This document shows, piece after piece, positions 34,323 through 38,435 of a stretch of DNA of 38,435 nt. The position numbers were made by a program, and so were the translations under genes. Source of the DNA: Lactiplantibacillus fabifermentans DSM 21115 (GTDB taxonomy: Bacteria; Bacillota; Bacilli; Lactobacillales; Lactobacillaceae); the NCBI RefSeq assembly GCF_000498955.2, contig NZ_AYGX02000177.1, forward strand, positions 1 through 38,435, written 5' to 3'. The first letter of the stretch is position 1. Each line of letters opens with the position of its first letter. The notes under the pieces were generated by a model. It saw only the letters and a program-made list of their open reading frames with translations. It did not search any database and was not told the origin of the DNA.

Positions 34323-34351
34323 ATTCTACAATATCTCATCCCAATTGAAAA
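34323..34351 (-). promoter_or_regulatory. ddl: ddl promoter
   Basis: TTTTCA (34351-34346), 17-base spacer, TAGAAT (34328-34323) on the minus strand, about 50 bases before the ddl start. Confidence 0.55.
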
Positions 34352-34363
34352 CACATTTGCACA

Positions 34364-35395
34364 TTATTTCGCATCAAACGGCGCAGTTAACACTAATTTA
34401 CCAAGCATCCGACCACTTTCAACCGTCGCATGCGCCTGTTTTAAGGTCGCGGCACTAATGCCTTGCAGCACTTGTTTCGTCGTTGCCTGCAAAATTCCGG
34501 CGTCGGCCAACGCCGCTAATTTGGCTAAAATGACGCCTTGCGACCCCATCGTAGAGACTTGATAATTCGCCTTGGTAAACATGAACTCCCAAGCAAAATT
34601 CAAACTTTTCGGCTTCAACAGATCCATTGGTAATGGCTGGCTGTTCGTCACGACCGCCACAATCGTACCGAGTGGTTGAATCAGGGGCGTCACTAATGGC
34701 AAGTAGTAATCCGTGGAGTGTAACAAAACCACACTATCGACCGCCGCTAACCCGGTTGCTTGTAATTGGGGTTCCAGTTCGCGATGATAATCTAAGACAT
34801 AATCCGCACCTAATTGTTTGACCCACGCCGTCGTGGTTGCTTGCCCGGCCGTCGTGACGACGGTCAAACCGGCCCACTTCGCCAATTGAATGGCCACTGA
34901 GCCGACGCCACCAGCGCCATTAACGATTAAAACTGAATGACCTTGGTTGGCATCCTTCGCCGCTGTCCAGCCACATTTTTCAAATAAAGCTTCCCAGGCC
35001 GTCAGACCGGTCAGTGGTAAGCCGGCTGAGGCGGTTAGCGGCCATTTTTTCGGGGCTAACGCGACTAACCGTTCATCGACTAATTGATATTCAGCGTCGC
35101 TCCCAGGCCGATTCACGTCACCGGCATAATAAACGCGGTCATCAGTCATCACACTCGTCACTAATTCACCGACCGCCAACACTTTGCCAACCGCGTCAAA
35201 GCCCAAAATTCGCGGTGTATCTGTCCGTGGTTGCGCTTGGCGTTGCTTCGTATCAATCGGATTGACCGACACTGCTTGTACCGCCACTAAAATATCGCGG
35301 CCAGTTGGTTGTGGCACATCAATTTGCACATCTTGAAAACTGTCAGGATCATCAATCGGTAATCCCGTATATAAGCCCACTGCTTTTGCTTGCAT
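34364..35395 (-). CDS. Zinc-type alcohol dehydrogenase-like / quinone oxidoreductase family protein
   Basis: Medium-chain dehydrogenase/reductase, 343 residues. N-terminal GroES-like part (VQAVSVNPIDTKQRQ, ILGFDAVGKVLAVG) and Rossmann domain with NGAGGVGSVAIQLAKWAGL. The zinc-binding cysteines are absent, so it belongs with the zinc-free NADPH:quinone reductase-like members; substrate unknown. Start ATG 35395 follows AAGGAG. It lies 18 bases after the DUF2785 gene and shares its transcript. Confidence 0.9.
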   Translation of the reverse strand: MQAKAVGLYTGLPIDDPDSFQDVQIDVPQPTGRDILVAVQAVSVNPIDTKQRQAQPRTDTPRILGFDAVGKVLAVGELVTSVMTDDRVYYAGDVNRPGSDAEYQLVDERLVALAPKKWPLTASAGLPLTGLTAWEALFEKCGWTAAKDANQGHSVLIVNGAGGVGSVAIQLAKWAGLTVVTTAGQATTTAWVKQLGADYVLDYHRELEPQLQATGLAAVDSVVLLHSTDYYLPLVTPLIQPLGTIVAVVTNSQPLPMDLLKPKSLNFAWEFMFTKANYQVSTMGSQGVILAKLAALADAGILQATTKQVLQGISAATLKQAHATVESGRMLGKLVLTAPFDAK

Positions 35396-35413
35396 CTACC
35401 AACAACTCCTTGT

Positions 35414-36391
35414 CTAACCTAGAAATTCTAACTCATCATCTAAATAGTCCACGATGGCCGTCGGAAAGTCATCGTGTAATGCCATCGCTTCTAACAAGTG
35501 ATTGCGATTGAAGACTCGGGTCCATGCTTCGGCCGAAGCCGGGGCTGGTTGCGAGACTAACGTTTGATGCCACCGTTTTAAGGCCCGTAAAACATAATCC
35601 GTATATAACTCATCTTTATCCGTAATTAACGCTAAATACGACGATAACCGTTCCGGTTCACCAAAACTCAATGGCGTTGCTAAGCGTTGATAACGTTCAA
35701 TCACGGCAGCAAGCATCATCAATTTATCGGCCCGTGCTAACCGGGGTTCATCGGCTAATTCATCCAACAAGTTACCAATATGCGTATAAGCATGCGCCCA
35801 ACCTTGGTCACCCACAAAGCCGCGGGTATCGCGTTCTAACAGCAAGTAGACCGTAAACTGTTGGACCACTTGTTCCAAGCGCGCCGACGTTAAGAACGTG
35901 ATGCCGGCGTGATCCGCATAAATTAACACCGATAAAATTAAGACACTAAATGACCGCCGATAGACCGCGTCATTTTCCGGTTCATCGATGTGACTAAATA
36001 ACTGGTCATCACGAACCAGCGTATCAAAAATCAAGCCGAGTTGGTCAGCCGTCAAAATTTGTTGTTGTAACGCTTCATTCAACAAGTAATAACAACCGCG
36101 GTCGCGAATCATCGGGTTCAACGAACCGAGTTGCGGTAATAACCGTTTAAGTTGGTCATCGCTAATCGCCGTCAAACTCCCATCATCCAAGCCGCTATGT
36201 AATTGTTGAAGTAAGTCGGTCACAGTCTCATCAGCCGTGGGCGGCGTTACCGCCGTCGCGGGTTCGACTGGAATTCGGTCAATCAGTTGGCCCACCCGTT
36301 GTGGCAAGGATTGATAGAACGCTCCTGCCCGCAACTGTTGGCGCAACTGCAAGACCGCCGCCTGAATCGTTGCTAATTTTTCTTTATCCAT
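35414..36391 (-). CDS. DUF2785 family protein
   Basis: 325 residues, mainly helical, without signal or membrane segment. The DUF2785 pattern is visible around RDRGCYYLLNEAL, YRRSFSVLILSVLIYAD and FVGDQGWAHAYTHIGNLLDELADEP. Function unknown. The start ATG follows AGAGG. A -10 element TAAAAT preceded by TGC (36431-36423, minus strand) is the likely promoter, with palindromic copy 5 just upstream of it. Confidence 0.82.
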   Translation of the reverse strand: MDKEKLATIQAAVLQLRQQLRAGAFYQSLPQRVGQLIDRIPVEPATAVTPPTADETVTDLLQQLHSGLDDGSLTAISDDQLKRLLPQLGSLNPMIRDRGCYYLLNEALQQQILTADQLGLIFDTLVRDDQLFSHIDEPENDAVYRRSFSVLILSVLIYADHAGITFLTSARLEQVVQQFTVYLLLERDTRGFVGDQGWAHAYTHIGNLLDELADEPRLARADKLMMLAAVIERYQRLATPLSFGEPERLSSYLALITDKDELYTDYVLRALKRWHQTLVSQPAPASAEAWTRVFNRNHLLEAMALHDDFPTAIVDYLDDELEFLG

Positions 36392-36422
36392 AAATAACCT
36401 CTAATTACTCAATTTAATACCC

Positions 36423-36431
36423 ATTTTAGCA
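36423..36431 (-). promoter_or_regulatory. Extended -10 promoter of the DUF2785 gene
   Basis: TGC followed by TAAAAT on the minus strand; no good -35. It is 32 bases before the start codon. Confidence 0.6.
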
Positions 36432-36513
36432 TGTCAGCCGACTTTCTGCCCAGTTTGGACAGTTGTTTTACTGCCTTGCCGCGTTAAGGCTAAACTAGTA
36501 AACGGTAATTGCC

Positions 36514-36688
36514 GCAATTGGCCGACCGTAATTCCATCGTTCTGGGACCGGTCTAAGCCTGAGGAACGGTCTTAGACCTCGCTTTTGAGCCCACAAACCA
36601 GGTCTCAAAAGACGTCCGTGGTGTAAACGGCCAAAAAACGCCCGTTAACGCCACTTTCAGAACGATTCCATTACGGTCAGCCAATTGC
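36514..36688 (-). repeat. Multibranched palindromic element, copy 5
   Basis: A 175-bp copy in reverse orientation, nearly identical in layout to copy 2. Outer arms GCAATTGGCCGACCGTAAT (36514-36532) and ATTACGGTCAGCCAATTGC (36670-36688) pair with one mismatch. Hairpin C is GGTCTAAG (36550-36557) with CTTAGACC (36571-36578): relative to copy 2, one base pair is changed on both sides. B and A follow. It lies about 120 bases upstream of the DUF2785 gene. Confidence 0.93.
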
Positions 36689-36944
36689 TAATTTCAGCTC
36701 AGTTTCAAAACAATATTAAGTATATGGAATTGTGGCTGAATATTTTCGATTGCAGTTAGTCTAATCAAAAATAGCTGTCAATAACTGGCTTTAAGAAAGA
36801 ACCTCCAAAAACATCGGTGGCGTTCATTATCGCTGACGCCTTAACTCATGTCCAAACCAGACACTATCAGCTATCCACGAAATAAACACGCGACAACATA
36901 CCAATACGCATAACAACATCAATCTATAAATTAGCATCAATTTA
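36689..36944. other. AT-rich spacer between copies 5 and 6
   Basis: No gene seen. The first 145 bases are loosely similar to the flank of copy 2 (14148-14275), with shared blocks around AAAGAA, ACATC and GCGT. Confidence 0.35.
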
Positions 36945-37125
36945 GCGGCCAGCTGACCGTCATGGCATCTCGCCGTTAAAGTGGTGTTAGCGGGACACGG
37001 GCTACGTCACGCTTACACCACGGACGTCTTTGAAGACGCGGTTTTCGGCTTCAAAGCGAGGTGGCAGACCGCACTTTGGCTGCCACCGGTCCCCACGGCA
37101 GATGCCATGACGGTCAGCCGGCCGC
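36945..37125 (+). repeat. Multibranched palindromic element, copy 6
   Basis: Complete 181-bp copy, same length as copy 1. Outer arms: GCGGCC with GGCCGC, then TGACCGTCATGGCATC with its perfect 16-bp complement. Hairpin A is GTGGTGT-TAGCG with CGCTTACACCAC, B is CTTTGAAG/CTTCAAAG, and C is GGTGGCAG (37060-37067) with CTGCCACC (37080-37087), loop ACCGCACTTTGG. It lies just beyond the hicD terminator. Confidence 0.93.
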
Positions 37126-37138
37126 GGCATTAAACACG

Positions 37139-37179
37139 AAAAAAAATCTGACCCCGATAATAGGTGGCCAGATTTTTTT
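37139..37179 (-). terminator. hicD terminator
   Basis: AAATCTGGCC and GGTCAGATTT-type arms (37144-37153 and 37167-37176) with A and T runs on both sides; 14 bases beyond the stop codon. Confidence 0.88.
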
Positions 37180-37193
37180 GCTAGACGGCTTAA

Positions 37194-38123
37194 TTATTTA
37201 ACAGCGTCTGGTTGTGGTAATACGTCAACTTTGGATTTGATGAATTCAGCAGATGACTTCAGTGAAGCTTGTTCATCGGCAGTTAAGTCTAAGTGGATTA
37301 AGGATTCAATCCCATTTTTGCCAATCACGGCCGGCATCCCAACGTAAGTCCCAAATTGTGGATCAAACGCGGATACCGGACACGCTAACTTGGCATCGGC
37401 ACTAACCGCTTGCGCTAATCGAACCCCACAAGTTGCAATCGCGAAGTTCGTGTAGTGCTTACCTTCCATGACCGCAAAGGCCCCTTGGCGCGCATCTTCT
37501 TCTAATTGCTTTAAGTCTAACCCGTCAAAATTCTTGATAGGTTGACCATTGACACTGACCGTTGACCAAGCGACGAATTGGGAGTTCCCATGTTCGCCGT
37601 AAACGTAACCCGCCACATTTTTACCGTTCGTTTGGGTTGCTTGACCCACATATTTTTGCATCCGGGCCGTGTCCAAGAACGTCCCCGTCCCAAAGACACG
37701 GTTGCGTGGAAAACCAGTCATCCGTTGCAAGTAATCGGTCATGACATCACAAGGATTCATAATATCAATCAAAATCCCTTTGAAACCAGACGCGACGATT
37801 TTAGGCGCGATGTCGCGCACAATCGCTTGATTAGAGTCGTATTCACCAAAACGACCTTTGGAACTATTCATGTCGATGGCTTTGATGTTCCCAGAAGCCA
37901 CAATCAACACTTCGGCGTCAGCTAAGGCTGAGTAGTCATTCAAAATAATTTTCGTCGTCGATGCTAACCGTGGCGAGGCATCGTCTAAGTCTAATTTTTG
38001 CGCTTGAGCCAACTTTTCATCATGATCAATCAAAACTAATTCATCAACGATACCTTGTTGCACTAAAGTATAGGCAACCGTTGCCCCAACTTGGCCTAAG
38101 CCAATCACACCATATTTACGCAT
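37194..38123 (-). CDS. hicD: L-2-hydroxyisocaproate dehydrogenase family protein
   Basis: LDH/MDH-like NAD-dependent 2-hydroxyacid dehydrogenase, 309 residues. The Rossmann motif GVIGLGQVGATVAY opens the protein; the catalytic His178 is in GEHGNSQFVAWSTV and FGTGTFLDTARMQ carries the substrate-side Arg. The substrate loop reads SGNIKAIDMNSSKGRFGEYD, like the Weissella confusa HicDH enzyme and unlike lactate dehydrogenases. It would reduce branched-chain 2-oxo acids such as 4-methyl-2-oxopentanoate. The start ATG 38123 follows GGAG; upstream in-frame codons fall in the promoter. Confidence 0.9.
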   Translation of the reverse strand: MRKYGVIGLGQVGATVAYTLVQQGIVDELVLIDHDEKLAQAQKLDLDDASPRLASTTKIILNDYSALADAEVLIVASGNIKAIDMNSSKGRFGEYDSNQAIVRDIAPKIVASGFKGILIDIMNPCDVMTDYLQRMTGFPRNRVFGTGTFLDTARMQKYVGQATQTNGKNVAGYVYGEHGNSQFVAWSTVSVNGQPIKNFDGLDLKQLEEDARQGAFAVMEGKHYTNFAIATCGVRLAQAVSADAKLACPVSAFDPQFGTYVGMPAVIGKNGIESLIHLDLTADEQASLKSSAEFIKSKVDVLPQPDAVK

Positions 38124-38160
38124 ATTTCGAACTCCATTCTGCAATTTATTTACTAGTTTT

Positions 38161-38189
38161 AGCGTACCTTGCAGGCCTTTTAAAGTCAA
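38161..38189 (-). promoter_or_regulatory. hicD: hicD promoter
   Basis: TTGACT (38189-38184), 17-base spacer, TACGCT (38166-38161), on the minus strand, 38 bases before the start codon. The -10 is weak, which suits an activated promoter. Confidence 0.55.
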
Positions 38190-38435
38190 GCGGGGCCTGG
38201 TCTAATGCGATTCTAATCTTTGATGACGATTCTAAATTTTCAGTTGGTATTAACCTTGTTATTTAACCACTTTTGGTTAGTTTGATTTAGGTTCGTCAAT
38301 GGGTGGCTTTTTTCATTTTCACCGCTTTAACAAAAAATAACTTTTAGGTTGCAGCACCCACATTAAGTGGGCCTTTCCATACATTGGTGAATCTACAACT
38401 AGCATACCCGACCAACCAAGTCACTGATAGACCAA
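38190..38435. other. Intergenic region upstream of hicD
   Basis: No gene recognised. CGATTCTAA occurs twice (38208-38216 and 38227-38235), 19 bases apart, just upstream of the hicD -35. Further on a short CCCAC/GTGGG hairpin lies at about 38358-38372, without a clear U run. Confidence 0.4.

Noticed and set aside
1-38435. CRISPR arrays, tRNA or rRNA genes, prophage or insertion sequences
   Set aside because: No evenly spaced direct repeats, cloverleaf, rRNA-like stretches, integrase or transposase frames were seen.

Overview
The window looks like chromosomal DNA of a lactic acid bacterium of the Lactiplantibacillus plantarum group. The evidence is moderate GC, Firmicute-type T-box leaders, a single-chain GshF glutathione synthase, an L-2-hydroxyisocaproate dehydrogenase, a D-Ala-D-Lac type Ddl with Phe260, and the chain folC-radC-mreBCD-minCD. 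The group assignment comes from gene content and memory of gene order, not from a database search. There are no rRNA or tRNA genes, no CRISPR array, and no phage or insertion sequence.

Layout. 1-3430: the start of an unrecognised gene, then a three-gene polar amino acid ABC importer (permease, ATPase, lipoprotein) behind a T-box leader with a duplicated decision module. 3437-9596 (minus strand): folC-radC, then mreB-mreC-mreD-minC-minD, i.e. folate, cell shape and septum placement. 9597-13306: valS with its own T-box (Val specifier GTA). 13345-15331: tpx, and an acetyltransferase with an unusual leader. 15837-20283: thiI, nifS and ezrA (minus). 20456-23551: free-Met-sulfoxide reductase, rpsD with a structured leader, a DUF1054 gene and a YueI-family gene. 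23603-28466: gshF, rarA, a 6S/Lacto-usp-type RNA, a small membrane protein and a universal stress protein. 28878-33089: a broken serine-hydrolase gene, a PlcR/Rgg-like regulator and a membrane glycerophosphodiesterase. 33163-38123: ddl, a quinone-oxidoreductase-like gene, a DUF2785 gene and hicD.

The most striking feature is not a gene. At least nine copies (eight full, one truncated) of a roughly 150-190 bp multibranched palindromic element lie in the intergenic spaces. Each has long complementary outer arms enclosing three hairpins in fixed order (A, B, C). Stem sequences differ between copies but stay complementary (for example stem C is GGTCCAAG/CTTGGACC, GGTGGCAG/CTGCCACC, GCCCTGGCG/CGCCAGGGC or CCTCGAG/CTCGAGG), while the loop of hairpin C is conserved. 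That is compensatory change, so the fold itself seems to be maintained. Copies occur in both orientations; five lie immediately 3' of minus-strand genes or in convergent gaps and others lie in promoter regions.

Other points worth a second look: the leader of the acetyltransferase gene (short peptide plus mutually exclusive hairpins that can reach the ribosome binding site), the half-duplicated T-box, the Shine-Dalgarno-sequestering rpsD leader, a decayed beta-lactamase-fold gene that has also lost both motif lysines, and a glycerophosphodiesterase gene that begins inside the ddl terminator.
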